A stretch of 64,000 bases of DNA from Prolixibacter bellariivorans ATCC BAA-1284 (GTDB taxonomy: Bacteria > Bacteroidota > Bacteroidia > Bacteroidales > Prolixibacteraceae). Where the stretch lies: positions 303,309-367,308 of the forward strand of contig NZ_JHXO01000010.1 in assembly GCF_000621705.1 (NCBI RefSeq), read 5' to 3'. Made by a program: the position numbers and the translations under genes. Below the pieces are notes generated by a model, which was not told the origin of the DNA, did not search any database, and saw only the letters and a program-made list of their open reading frames with translations. This document shows, in pieces, positions 1 to 8,221 of this stretch (its first letter is position 1; every line of letters starts with the position of its first letter).

Positions 1-200
1 GGCATGTGTTAGCATTTCAACAGCCTCTGCCACTTTTTCACCTATGCCCTTCATTTTCTCACCGGCTCATGTCATCGTCTCACCAGCCCTTGTCAGCATT
101 CCGATGCCCCTTTCCATCGTCTCACCAACGAATTCCACCGATGGAAATCGTTGGTGAGAAGGCGGAATACCCCGGTGAAAAAAGAACCGGCCCGGGTGAA
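1..200. repeat. Mirrored array of degenerate 21-bp repeats
   Basis: Hexamers of the form YTCACC or close to it start at 16, 37, 58, 79 and 121, and GGTGAR hexamers start at 153, 174 and 195. Spacing is 21 bp within each arm; the unit at 100 has lost the hexamer. The two arms are in exact mirror register around position 139.5. Units on the left also share a GCCCTT-like middle and a CATCGT end. The array probably continues left of the window. Translated, the right arm gives heptads carrying Gly-Glu, but neither strand gives a convincing protein. It is not a CRISPR array, because there are no unique spacers. Confidence 0.75.
121..158. repeat. Central inverted repeat of the 21-bp array
   Basis: An 11-bp perfect outer stem (CTCACCAACGA at 121-131 with TCGTTGGTGAG at 148-158), one A-A mismatch, then a 5-bp inner stem (TTCCA at 133-137 with TGGAA at 142-146) closing on the 4-nt loop CCGA. 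It sits exactly at the point where the repeat array switches orientation. There is no U-tract, so it does not look like a terminator. Confidence 0.85.
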
Positions 201-439
201 TGATTGATAACCAACGGATAGCTACTAACCGTTTCGAATAAAAAGTTTTCCACATCTGTTCAAAAGCTATCAACGGATAATAAAAAGACGGTTTTCGGTA
301 ACCGGGAAAAAATCGAATCCGGTGACATGAGAGAACCTTTCAGGCAGATATTCAAACACTTCAACCAAACAATTATTGTAAATAATCATCAAAAAAGATA
401 ACTTGTTTTTTCTATTTCCAACCAAAAAATCATTTAACT
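201..439. other. Non-coding leader between repeat array and first gene
   Basis: No convincing gene on either strand. The 9-mer CAACGGATA occurs twice (212-220 and 271-279). The segment becomes AT-rich toward 439 and presumably holds the promoter of the gene at 440, but no clear TAnnTTTG box was found. Confidence 0.4.
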
Positions 440-1162
440 ATGAACAAAAAAAGAATTACGCGTCATTTTAGCAAGACCTATGACGAAGTCACCACCAAGG
501 CCCAGGCCGTACAACCTCAATTCACTAACGACCAACCGGTATTTGTATCATTCGATCCGATATTCACGCCCGAATTTGGAACTGAGTTAAAGAACGAAAC
601 AGACCAGGCCCTGGCTGATAATTCGGAAGAAGAACACCAGGCCGCAATTGAGATCCGGACCAACAAGTTAAAAGTACTGCGCTTACAGGCAACTAACGCG
701 TACAAACGGTTGCTCTATTTTGTGCATTCAGCTTTTGGCGAAACCAAAGCGGTTGACAGCGCATTCGGTCGTCCCCGGTACAATAAAGCGCGCCGATCGG
801 AAAAAGAGATGATTCCACTGTTGAACCAGGCAGTTACGGCTGCCCATTCCGGGCAGTTTAACGCAGGGCTAATAGCCAAAGGCATGTCGGAAGACCTGCT
901 AACCGAACTGGAAGATTTAGCCAATCAACTCATTGAAACCGATAACGAACAGGAAATGCTGAAAAAGCAGCAACTACTCGTTACCGACGAGCGCATAAAG
1001 CTTTACAATTCCATTTGGGACAAGCTGGTGAAAATCAACACTGCTGCCAAAATCCTATTTCCCGACGACCCAGCCCGGTTAGCCATTTATCAGCTTTACG
1101 AAACTTCAACTGAAACGGCTGAAAACGAAACGACGCCTGGCGAGGAAAACACAAACGAATGA
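440..1162 (+). CDS. Helical protein of unknown function
   Basis: A 240-residue protein that I do not recognise. It is rich in Ala, Glu, Gln and Leu and looks almost entirely alpha-helical, with no signal peptide or membrane segment, so it is probably cytoplasmic. A basic stretch near residues 110-120 (GRPRYNKARRSEKE) could touch nucleic acid, and the C-terminal 20 residues are acidic and disordered (ETAENETTPGEENTNE). It stands alone: the mirrored repeat array lies upstream and a strong terminator follows 21 bp after the stop. The ATG at 440 is preceded by an AT-rich leader without a Shine-Dalgarno sequence, as is usual in this phylum. It is surely a gene, judging by codon use and length; its function is open. 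Confidence 0.8.
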   Translation: MNKKRITRHFSKTYDEVTTKAQAVQPQFTNDQPVFVSFDPIFTPEFGTELKNETDQALADNSEEEHQAAIEIRTNKLKVLRLQATNAYKRLLYFVHSAFGETKAVDSAFGRPRYNKARRSEKEMIPLLNQAVTAAHSGQFNAGLIAKGMSEDLLTELEDLANQLIETDNEQEMLKKQQLLVTDERIKLYNSIWDKLVKINTAAKILFPDDPARLAIYQLYETSTETAENETTPGEENTNE

Positions 1163-1183
1163 TTCGTAAACCATCATTATGCT

Positions 1184-1220
1184 AAAAGTCCGGATACAAA
1201 ACCTATCCGGACTTTTTTTT
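1184..1220 (+). terminator. Rho-independent terminator after the 440-1162 gene
   Basis: A 13-bp perfect stem (AAAAGTCCGGATA at 1184-1196 with TATCCGGACTTTT at 1204-1216), a 7-nt loop, and a run of eight T ending at 1220. Confidence 0.93.
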
Positions 1221-1404
1221 ATTTAACTACTACTTTCAGCTTTTTCAAAGTCCCAAACTTGAGAAAAATTAAAAACACAGGGTTCAATCCCACAAAAACT
1301 ATCGCCAATAAACGTTTATTAGGATTTAATTAAATTTTTTAACAGAAGTTTAATAAAGTTAATCTTATACTTAGCCTCCGAATAGTAAATCACCTAAAAA
1401 ACAT

Positions 1405-1410
1405 TGGAGG
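1405..1410 (+). promoter_or_regulatory. Shine-Dalgarno site deciding the NEW3 protein start
   Basis: TGGAGG at 1405-1410 lies 8 nt before the ATG at 1419. An in-frame ATG at 1404 would put this site inside the coding region, so 1419 is the better start. Strong Shine-Dalgarno sites are rare in Bacteroidota; the next two genes carry even stronger ones. Confidence 0.7.
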
Positions 1411-1418
1411 ATTCTTTT

Positions 1419-2564
1419 ATGTCTACCCGCACTAAATGGTTAAGTTTATCATTAAGTCTTCTGTTTCAATTGGTTTTCTTCGGAACCTATGCCGCCGGAA
1501 CCGGCGTCGAGTTGTACACCCCCTACACCCGCATATCCGTTCCACCGGGAGAAACGATTAATTACAACATCGAGGTTATCAACAACACCAGTCAGATTCA
1601 AACCATGCCCATTTCGGTAGTAGGAATGCCGCGTGGATGGGACAGCGATTTGAAATCGGGCGGCTGGAAAATCAGCCAGATTTCTGTCCTTCCCGGGAAA
1701 AAAGAAAAACTGACCCTGAAAGTGGATGTGCCTTTGAAGATTAATAAAGGTAGCTACCATTTCAAGGTTTTAGCCGGTGGATACACCTCGCTTCCGCTGA
1801 ATGTGGTCGTTTCGAAACGAGGAACCTACCAAACCGAGTTCACTACCGACCAACCCAACATGAAAGGGAACTCAAAGGCAACGTTTACCTTTAAAGCCAA
1901 GCTGAAAAACAGTACGGCCGACAATCAACTCTACGCGCTCAAAGCTGATGCTCCCCGTGGCTGGAACGTAACCATTAAAGCCAGTTACAAAGAAGTAGCA
2001 TCAGTAAATATCGCTCCCAATGCGTCGAAAGATATCACCATCCAGATAAAACCCCCGACAGAAGTGAAGGCCGGTACGTACCGCATCCCGGTAACAGCCT
2101 CTTCCGGAACCACCTCAGCCGATATTGCCCTCGAAGTGGTGATTACCGGAACATTCAACATGGACCTGACAACGCCCACCGGCCTGCTCAGCACCGATAT
2201 TACCGCCGGCGACCAGAAACAGCTTGAATTCCTGGTGCGCAACACCGGCTCATCCGATCTGAAAGACATTAATTTCGATGTAACGAAACCTACCGATTGG
2301 AAAGTTACTTTCGATCCGAAAAAAATTATCGACCTCCAGGCCGGCCACACCACCAAAGTGATGGCAACCATCCAGGCGTCCAAAAAGGCAATAGCCGGTG
2401 ATTATGTCACCAAAATCGAAGCCAAAACACCGGAAGTAGGTACCAAGGCCGAGTTACGTGTCTCAGTCAAAACACCCATGTTGTGGGGATGGATTGGCGT
2501 TCTCATCATCTTCTTAGCACTTGGAAGCGTGTTTTATCTGTTCCGCAAATACGGAAGGAGGTAA
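1419..2564 (+). CDS. Secreted NEW3-type Ig-domain protein of ABC exporter
   Basis: A 381-residue envelope protein: an N-terminal signal segment (about residues 5-27, ending near TYAAG), then roughly three tandem beta-sandwich domains of the NEW3/alpha-galactosidase-associated kind (PPGETINYNIEVINNT opens the first; phrases such as PRGWDSDL, APRGWNVT and PTDWKVTFDP recur), and one C-terminal membrane helix (about 355-375, WGWIGVLIIFLALGSVFYLF) followed by a short basic tail. It should therefore be anchored in the inner membrane with its Ig domains outside. It is the first gene of a tight operon with an ABC ATPase and permease (3-bp gap to the ATPase), the usual setting for this family, where it probably acts as an accessory subunit. 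The substrate is unknown. The start is set by the Shine-Dalgarno site at 1405-1410. Confidence 0.85.
   Translation: MSTRTKWLSLSLSLLFQLVFFGTYAAGTGVELYTPYTRISVPPGETINYNIEVINNTSQIQTMPISVVGMPRGWDSDLKSGGWKISQISVLPGKKEKLTLKVDVPLKINKGSYHFKVLAGGYTSLPLNVVVSKRGTYQTEFTTDQPNMKGNSKATFTFKAKLKNSTADNQLYALKADAPRGWNVTIKASYKEVASVNIAPNASKDITIQIKPPTEVKAGTYRIPVTASSGTTSADIALEVVITGTFNMDLTTPTGLLSTDITAGDQKQLEFLVRNTGSSDLKDINFDVTKPTDWKVTFDPKKIIDLQAGHTTKVMATIQASKKAIAGDYVTKIEAKTPEVGTKAELRVSVKTPMLWGWIGVLIIFLALGSVFYLFRKYGRR
2555..2562 (+). promoter_or_regulatory. Strong Shine-Dalgarno site before ABC ATPase
   Basis: AAGGAGGT, fully complementary to the 16S 3' end core, 5 nt before the ATG at 2568. It overlaps the last codons of the NEW3 gene. 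Confidence 0.8.
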
Positions 2565-2567
2565 TGC

Positions 2568-3530
2568 ATGGCTGAAAACATTATCGAGCTGGTCGATCTG
2601 ACCAAAAATTACGGATCGTTCACAGCCGTCAATCGTTTAAACCTTTCGGTGAAAAAAGGAGAGGTATTTGGCTTACTCGGTCCAAACGGTGCGGGAAAGT
2701 CTACTACTATCCTGATGATGCTGGGACTTACTGAGCCAACTTCCGGCTCGGTAAAGGTTTGCGGCATCAATTCCACCGAAAATCCGATTGAGGTGAAACG
2801 GCGTGTTGGTTACCTTCCGGAAGATGTGGGGTTCTACCCTGACCTGACCGGGATGGAAAACCTGAAATACATCGCCCGGCTGAACGGTATACCGGAAAAA
2901 GATGTAGAAACGAAGGCCCGGGAGATGTTAACCCGTGTCGGACTCGACGAACAGGCCGAAAAGAAAACCGGAAAATATTCACGCGGAATGCGACAACGGC
3001 TCGGCCTGGCCGAAGTGCTCATCAAAACGCCCGAAGTCATCATCCTCGACGAACCGACCTCGGGCATCGACCCGACTGGAATTCGGGAGTTTCTCGAGCT
3101 GATTGTTCAACTCAGCAAAGAAGAAGGTCTTACGGTTTTATTTTCATCGCACAATCTGCATCAGGTGCAACAGGTTTGCGACCGCGTAGGACTCTTTGTC
3201 AGCGGTAAGCTGATTGCCGAAGGAAATATCGAGTCGCTTTCGCAGAAGTTGTTTTCCAACGAATCGTTCGTTGTGGAAGCAGGGCTTGCTTCTTCCGGAA
3301 ACGGTAACAATGGAAATGGACTGGTCAGCAGCCTGAAAACCATCGAAGGAGTTACTTCTGTTTTGCAGGAAGAACTAAAATTATACGTTGGATGTTCGCG
3401 CGATGCCACGGCCGACATTGCCAGGGAAATTGTATCATCGGGCGCCGAATTGGCTTACCTGCACAAAAAGGAGTACGGCCTCGATGACATTTATAACCGC
3501 TATTTCGAAGGAGGTGAAGTTCATGAGTGA
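2568..3530 (+). CDS. ABC transporter ATP-binding protein
   Basis: A 320-residue CcmA/NatA-type ATPase that powers the permease encoded next. Walker A is GPNGAGKST (residues 38-46), the signature is YSRGMRQRLGLAE, and Walker B with its catalytic Glu is VIILDEPTSGIDP, followed by the switch His in LFSSHNLHQV. Residues after about 230 form a C-terminal extension containing a Gly/Asn-rich linker (GNGNNGNG), typical of ATPases paired with ABC-2 permeases. It lies 3 bp after the NEW3 protein gene and overlaps the permease gene by 8 bp, so translation of the operon is likely coupled. The cargo cannot be deduced from the sequence. Confidence 0.95.
   Translation: MAENIIELVDLTKNYGSFTAVNRLNLSVKKGEVFGLLGPNGAGKSTTILMMLGLTEPTSGSVKVCGINSTENPIEVKRRVGYLPEDVGFYPDLTGMENLKYIARLNGIPEKDVETKAREMLTRVGLDEQAEKKTGKYSRGMRQRLGLAEVLIKTPEVIILDEPTSGIDPTGIREFLELIVQLSKEEGLTVLFSSHNLHQVQQVCDRVGLFVSGKLIAEGNIESLSQKLFSNESFVVEAGLASSGNGNNGNGLVSSLKTIEGVTSVLQEELKLYVGCSRDATADIAREIVSSGAELAYLHKKEYGLDDIYNRYFEGGEVHE
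3508..3517 (+). promoter_or_regulatory. Ten-base Shine-Dalgarno site before ABC permease
   Basis: AAGGAGGTGA is complementary to the 16S anti-Shine-Dalgarno over its full length, 5 nt ahead of the ATG at 3523. It lies inside the final codons of the ATPase gene and identifies the permease start. Confidence 0.8.
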
Positions 3531-4563
3531 TATAGCAAAACAGATACAACAACCCAAAGAGTCGTGGCTCGACAAGCTGGCCCGTTCGCTGGGACTTGCA
3601 TCCCGCCAGGACGTGGCCATGCATCCCTTCCGGGTAATTGTCGACAAAGAGATATCGGACCTGGTACGCAGCTGGCGTTTCAAAATTCTGATCGGCATTA
3701 TCGTACTAACATGTGTCGGATCGCTGTACACTGCATTGACCAACATCGGTCATGCTGTTAAACCCGGCGATCCGGGCAATGCATTCTTCTTTCTGAAATT
3801 GTTCACCATTTCGGACGGAACATTGCCATCATTCTTTGTGTTCATCAGTTTCCTGGGACCGCTACTCGGTATCAGCCTCGGTTTCGACGCCATCAACTCG
3901 GAGCAAAATAAAGGAACACTCAGCCGCGTCATGGCGCAACCCATTCACCGCGATTACCTGATCAACGCCAAGTTCATGGCCTCGATAACGGTTATCAGTG
4001 TGATGTTCTTTGCGCTGGGCTTCCTCGTTATGGGGCTTGGATTGGTTATCATCGGTATTCCGCCTACGCCCGAAGAATTTCTGCGCATCGTATTCTTTAT
4101 CGTGCTCAGTATCTTCTATGTGGCCTTGTGGCTGAATTTGTCGATACTCTTTTCGGTTAAGTTCCGGCAGGCTGCTACTTCCGCTTTGGCGGGAATTTCG
4201 GTTTGGCTCTTCTTCAGCATTTTCTACAACCTGATTGTGAAGTTGATCGCCCGGGCAACCATGCCTCCCGAAATGGCGCCGGAGCGTTACATCGTTGCTC
4301 ACCGGAACTTCATTCTCGACTTGCTGCGTCTTTCGCCAAGTCAGTTATTCAGTGAAGCAACAACGACGTTGCTGATGCCTTCGGTGCGCAGCCTTGGGCC
4401 GCTCACCATGGAGCAGGTACACGGAACCATCCCGAGCCCGCTTCCGTTGGGACAAAGCCTGCTGCTCGTGTGGCCGCAGCTGACAGCCATTATCGCCATC
4501 ACGGTAGTTTGTTTCGCGCTTTCGTATGTTTTCTTTATGCGAAAAGAAATTCGTTCCAGATAG
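3523..4563 (+). CDS. ABC-2 type permease of the NEW3 exporter
   Basis: A 346-residue integral membrane protein. A cytoplasmic N-terminal segment of about 55 residues precedes six or so hydrophobic segments: around FKILIGIIVLTCVGSLYTAL, the FFVFISFLGPLLGISLGF region, MASITVISVMFFALGFLVMG, IVFFIVLSIFYVALWLNLSI, SALAGISVWLFFSIFYNLIV, and a last helix (LTAIIAITVVCFALSYVFFM). The motif GFDAINSEQNKGTLSRVMAQP is the usual ABC-2/NosY-like loop. A longer reading from 3388 is possible but runs deep into the ATPase gene; the ATG at 3523 with its 10-base Shine-Dalgarno is preferred. It overlaps the ATPase stop by 8 bp and ends the operon, with a terminator after it. Confidence 0.93.
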   Translation: MSDIAKQIQQPKESWLDKLARSLGLASRQDVAMHPFRVIVDKEISDLVRSWRFKILIGIIVLTCVGSLYTALTNIGHAVKPGDPGNAFFFLKLFTISDGTLPSFFVFISFLGPLLGISLGFDAINSEQNKGTLSRVMAQPIHRDYLINAKFMASITVISVMFFALGFLVMGLGLVIIGIPPTPEEFLRIVFFIVLSIFYVALWLNLSILFSVKFRQAATSALAGISVWLFFSIFYNLIVKLIARATMPPEMAPERYIVAHRNFILDLLRLSPSQLFSEATTTLLMPSVRSLGPLTMEQVHGTIPSPLPLGQSLLLVWPQLTAIIAITVVCFALSYVFFMRKEIRSR

Positions 4564-4609
4564 TTAAGTTCCGCTAGTGTCATCTTCCTACCGGGAAGAA
4601 GATACGACC

Positions 4610-4656
4610 AAAGGCAAGTCGTCCAGGCAATAACCTGACAGCTTGCCTTTTTCTTT
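4610..4656 (+). terminator. Terminator of the NEW3-ABC operon
   Basis: Stem AAAGGCAAG (4610-4618) with CTTGCCTTT (4642-4650), containing an inner CAGG/CCTG helix and followed by a T-rich tail. Confidence 0.85.
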
Positions 4657-4715
4657 TGGAGCACTAATCATCAAGCATTTCAGTTTATTTTTCCAGTAAA
4701 CCTTCGCTAAATTTT

Positions 4716-4723
4716 TATCTTTG
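4716..4723 (+). promoter_or_regulatory. -7 box (TATCTTTG) of the GH92 gene
   Basis: Exact match to the Bacteroidota TAnnTTTG -7 element, 26 nt before the GTG start at 4750. The -33 element is not obvious. Confidence 0.6.
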
Positions 4724-4749
4724 AAAACGTAACCAAATTTCAGAGAATC

Positions 4750-7053
4750 GTGAAGAAAATTATTTTTAGTCTGCTGCTGACTGCAGGTTTGCTTGGGCAA
4801 ACAACCGTCAGCAAGGCACAAGATGTGCCTCCGGGTGATAACCTGGTCAAGTATGTCAATCCTCTGCTGGGAACCGAGTCGGATTATTCCCTTTCGAACG
4901 GAAATACTTATCCGGCCATTGCCCTTCCGTGGGGAATGAATTTCTGGACCCCGCAAACGGGAAAAATGGGTGATGGCTGGGGCTACACGTATCAGGCAAA
5001 AAAAATCCGGGGTTTTAAACAAACCCATCAACCAAGTCCCTGGATTAATGATTATGCCGCTTTCTCCATCTTCCCGGAAACGGGAAAAGTAATCATCGAT
5101 GGGGCCAAGCGTGCGTCGTGGTATTCTCACAAGGCGGAAATCGCCCGCCCCGATTATTACCGCGCGTACCTGGCCGATTACGATGTGGTCACCGAAATCA
5201 CGCCAACCGATCGGGCTGCCCGTTTCCGTTTTACGTTCCCGCAATCCGATTCGTCTCACGTGCTGATTGATGCCTTCAACATGGGCTCAATGGTGAAAAT
5301 TATTCCGCAGGAGCGGAAGATTATCGGCTATTGCCGGAATAACCACGGTGGCGTACCGGATAATTTCCACAACTATTTCGTGATTTATTTCGACAAACCG
5401 TTTACCGTAGCGGGAACCTGGAAAGACAATACGAAGCTTTCGTCGGGTTCAACCGAAGCCAAAGGAGAGCATGTGGGCGCTGTTATTACGTTCAAAACGA
5501 CAAAAGGCGAACAAGTAAATGCCAAAGTAGCGTCGAGCTTCATCAGCCCCGAACAGGCCGAACTAAACCTGAAAAGGGAAATTGGCAATGATTCGTTCGA
5601 CCAGGTAAAAGAGAAAGCCTACCAGGCATGGAACAAGCAGCTGAACCGCATCCGCGTGGAGGGTGGCACGGTTGACCAATACCGCACGTTCTATACCGCG
5701 CTGTACCGGACCATGTTGTTTCCGCGCAAGTTTTACGAACGGAATGCCGATAACGAGATTGTGCATTACAGTCCGTACAACGGGAAAATAGAGAAAGGCT
5801 ACATGTTTACGGACAATGGATTCTGGGATACTTTCCGAGCCGTTTTCCCATTCTTTACCCTGATGTTCCCGGAACATGATTCGCAGGTGATGCAGGGGCT
5901 GGTCAACACGTACAAAGAGAGTGGCTGGTTGCCCGAATGGGCCAGTCCGGGACACCGTGATTGTATGATTGGTTCTAACTCGGCTTCGATTATTGCGGAT
6001 GCTTACATGAAAGGAATACGGGGATTCGATATCAACACGCTGTATGATGCTATTCTGAAAAATACCAAAAGTGTTGGTCCGGTTCATTCAGTTGGCCGTT
6101 ACGGAGCCGATTACTACAACAAATTGGGCTACATTCCTTACAATGTTGGCATCAATGAGAATGCCGCCAGGACACTGGAGTATGCTTACGACGATTGGTG
6201 CATCTGGCGTTTGGCCAATGCGCTCGACCGGCCGAAGAAAGAGATAAAGCTGTTTGCTCAGCGGGCCATGAACTACAAAAACATATTTGACCCTTCGGTG
6301 GATTTCATGAGGGGCCGGAATGAAGACGGAACTTTCCAGTCGCCTTTCCGTCCCGACAAATGGGGAGACGCTTTTACGGAAGGTTGCAGCTGGCATTATA
6401 CCTGGTCGGTATTTCAGGACCCGGCTGGTTTGGCTAAACTCTTCGGTAGCCGCGACAAGATGGCCAAACGTTTGGATGAAGTATTCACTACCCGCCCAAC
6501 ATTCGATGATTCGTACTATGGCATTCAAATCCACGAAATCACCGAGATGCTGATTGCCAATATGGGCCAGTATGCGCACGGAAACCAACCCATCCAGCAC
6601 GCCATTTACCTGTACAATTACCTGGGGCAACCCTGGAAAGCACAAATGCATGTCCGCGATGTGATGGATAAGCTTTACACACCCAATCCTGACGGTTTGT
6701 GTGGTGATGAAGATAACGGACAAACTTCGGCATGGTACGTATTTTCAGCAATGGGATTCTATCCGGTGGCGCCCGGAAGTAACCAGTATGTGCTCGGTTC
6801 CCCGCTCTTTAAGAAGATAACCCTGAAACTGGAGAACGGGAATACCTTCACGGTAGTAGCTGACAAAAACAGCCACAAAAACGTGTATATAGAGAAAGCA
6901 TCGTTGAATGGCCAAACGTATGACAAGAACTATCTGACGCACGAAACCATTGAAAAAGGCGGGGAAATCAAGTTTGAAATGGGAAATCAGCCCAACAAAA
7001 CACGGGGAACTCAACCCGATTCGTTTCCTTACTCCTTTTCCGATAAGAAATAA
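4750..7053 (+). CDS. GH92 family alpha-mannosidase
   Basis: A 767-residue exo-alpha-mannosidase of glycoside hydrolase family 92 (calcium-dependent, inverting). It has a signal peptide (MKKIIFSLLLTAGLLGQTTVSKAQ) with likely cleavage after KAQ, an N-terminal beta-sandwich opening with VKYVNPLLGTESDYSLSNGN, then the (alpha/alpha)6 catalytic domain from about residue 270. Family marks are DNGFWDTFR, GSNSASIIADAYMKG and the C-terminal GDEDNGQTSAWYVFSAMGFY. Length matches the family. Substrate is probably N-glycan or yeast-type mannan, but linkage preference (1,2, 1,3, 1,4 or 1,6) cannot be read off. It starts with GTG 26 nt after a -7 box. No SusC/SusD pair is nearby, so it is an isolated gene rather than part of a visible polysaccharide-utilisation locus. 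Confidence 0.93.
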   Translation: MKKIIFSLLLTAGLLGQTTVSKAQDVPPGDNLVKYVNPLLGTESDYSLSNGNTYPAIALPWGMNFWTPQTGKMGDGWGYTYQAKKIRGFKQTHQPSPWINDYAAFSIFPETGKVIIDGAKRASWYSHKAEIARPDYYRAYLADYDVVTEITPTDRAARFRFTFPQSDSSHVLIDAFNMGSMVKIIPQERKIIGYCRNNHGGVPDNFHNYFVIYFDKPFTVAGTWKDNTKLSSGSTEAKGEHVGAVITFKTTKGEQVNAKVASSFISPEQAELNLKREIGNDSFDQVKEKAYQAWNKQLNRIRVEGGTVDQYRTFYTALYRTMLFPRKFYERNADNEIVHYSPYNGKIEKGYMFTDNGFWDTFRAVFPFFTLMFPEHDSQVMQGLVNTYKESGWLPEWASPGHRDCMIGSNSASIIADAYMKGIRGFDINTLYDAILKNTKSVGPVHSVGRYGADYYNKLGYIPYNVGINENAARTLEYAYDDWCIWRLANALDRPKKEIKLFAQRAMNYKNIFDPSVDFMRGRNEDGTFQSPFRPDKWGDAFTEGCSWHYTWSVFQDPAGLAKLFGSRDKMAKRLDEVFTTRPTFDDSYYGIQIHEITEMLIANMGQYAHGNQPIQHAIYLYNYLGQPWKAQMHVRDVMDKLYTPNPDGLCGDEDNGQTSAWYVFSAMGFYPVAPGSNQYVLGSPLFKKITLKLENGNTFTVVADKNSHKNVYIEKASLNGQTYDKNYLTHETIEKGGEIKFEMGNQPNKTRGTQPDSFPYSFSDKK

Positions 7054-7073
7054 ATTCAAACATTAGATAAAAG

Positions 7074-7106
7074 AAAAGAGGATGCCGTAACTGACATCCT
7101 CTTTTT
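7074..7106. terminator. Bidirectional terminator between GH92 and queA
   Basis: Stem AAAAGAGGATG (7074-7084) with CATCCTCTTTT (7095-7105), flanked by A-rich and T-rich runs so that it can serve both convergent genes. Confidence 0.9.
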
Positions 7107-7132
7107 ATTTGCTTTTAAGCGTATATTTTCGA

Positions 7133-8182
7133 TCAAATGATCAACATGGCATCACCGTAGGTTCCGAAGCGATATTTCTCTTTAATGGCCACCTGATAGG
7201 CATTCATTATTTTATCGTAACCACCAAAAGCAGCCACCATCATTAACAAGGTGGAAAGAGGCAGATGGAAGTTGGACACCATTGAATCGGCCACGCTAAA
7301 TTCGTAAGGCGGAAAGATGAACTTGTTTGTCCAACCTTCAAACGGTTTTAGCGTACCCATGGTCGATACAGAAGTTTCGAGTGTCCGCATCACGGTAGTA
7401 CCTACTGCACAAACCCGGTGTTTCGATTTCTTGGCGCCATTCACCTGCTTGGCAGCTTTATCGTTGATCCAGATTTGCTCTGAATCCATTTTATGCTTGG
7501 TCAAATCTTCCACATCGACGCTACGGAAGTTACCCAGTCCCACGTGCAATGTAATCTCCGCAAAATCGACGCCTTTAATCTCCAAACGTTTCAGCAGTTC
7601 ACGGCTGAAGTGCAGACCGGCAGTCGGTGCCGCAACAGCTCCTTCGTGCTTGGCAAAAATGGTCTGATAACGTTCGGCATCATCCTCTTCAACGGGCCGG
7701 TCGATGAACTTGGGAAGCGGTGTTTGACCCAAACTGTAAAGAGTCTTCTTAAATTCTTCATACGGACCGTCGTACAGGAAGCGGAGCGTACGTCCGCGGG
7801 AAGTGGTATTGTCGATTACTTCGGCAACCAACAGGTCGTCATCGCCAAAATACAATTTGTTTCCAATACGGATTTTACGTGCCGGATCAACCAGCACATC
7901 CCATAACCGCTGCTCGCGATTCAGCTCGCGAAGCAGGAATACCTCGATTTGCGCGCCTGTCTTCTCTTTATTACCATACAACCTTGCCGGGAAAACCTTG
8001 GTATTGTTGAATACCATCACATCCTCATCATCGAAATAGTCGATAATATCTTTGAAGGTTTTATGCTCGATCTCTCCGGTTTCACGATGCAAAACCATCA
8101 TCCGCGATTCATCACGGTTTTGTGCCGGATGCAAAGCAATGAGATTTTCAGGAAGATTGTACTTAAACTTTGATAACTTCAT
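7133..8182 (-). CDS. queA: S-adenosylmethionine:tRNA ribosyltransferase-isomerase
   Basis: A 349-residue QueA, which transfers and isomerises the ribosyl part of SAM onto 7-aminomethyl-7-deazaguanine at the tRNA wobble position in queuosine synthesis. Conserved family blocks are visible: [20 protein letters not shown] at the N-terminus, [40 protein letters not shown], and the C-terminal [10 protein letters not shown]. Full length for the family. It is the last gene of a minus-strand run (ftsX, DUF3098, truB, queA), 39 bp after truB. Confidence 0.97.
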   Translation of the reverse strand: MKLSKFKYNLPENLIALHPAQNRDESRMMVLHRETGEIEHKTFKDIIDYFDDEDVMVFNNTKVFPARLYGNKEKTGAQIEVFLLRELNREQRLWDVLVDPARKIRIGNKLYFGDDDLLVAEVIDNTTSRGRTLRFLYDGPYEEFKKTLYSLGQTPLPKFIDRPVEEDDAERYQTIFAKHEGAVAAPTAGLHFSRELLKRLEIKGVDFAEITLHVGLGNFRSVDVEDLTKHKMDSEQIWINDKAAKQVNGAKKSKHRVCAVGTTVMRTLETSVSTMGTLKPFEGWTNKFIFPPYEFSVADSMVSNFHLPLSTLLMMVAAFGGYDKIMNAYQVAIKEKYRFGTYGDAMLII

Positions 8183-8221
8183 AGAAGATTACAATTTATG
8201 TGGAATTTGATGAACCTTTTT

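Noticed and set aside
1..200. CRISPR array.
   Set aside because: Repeats are 21 bp back to back, degenerate and inverted half-way, with no spacers and no cas genes.
6..273. Open readings on both strands across the 21-bp repeats (heptads with Gly-Glu or Ser-His).
   Set aside because: They follow from a 21-bp period without stops, exist on both strands, change repeat type at the mirror point, and have no leader or family match; the DNA-level symmetry explains them.
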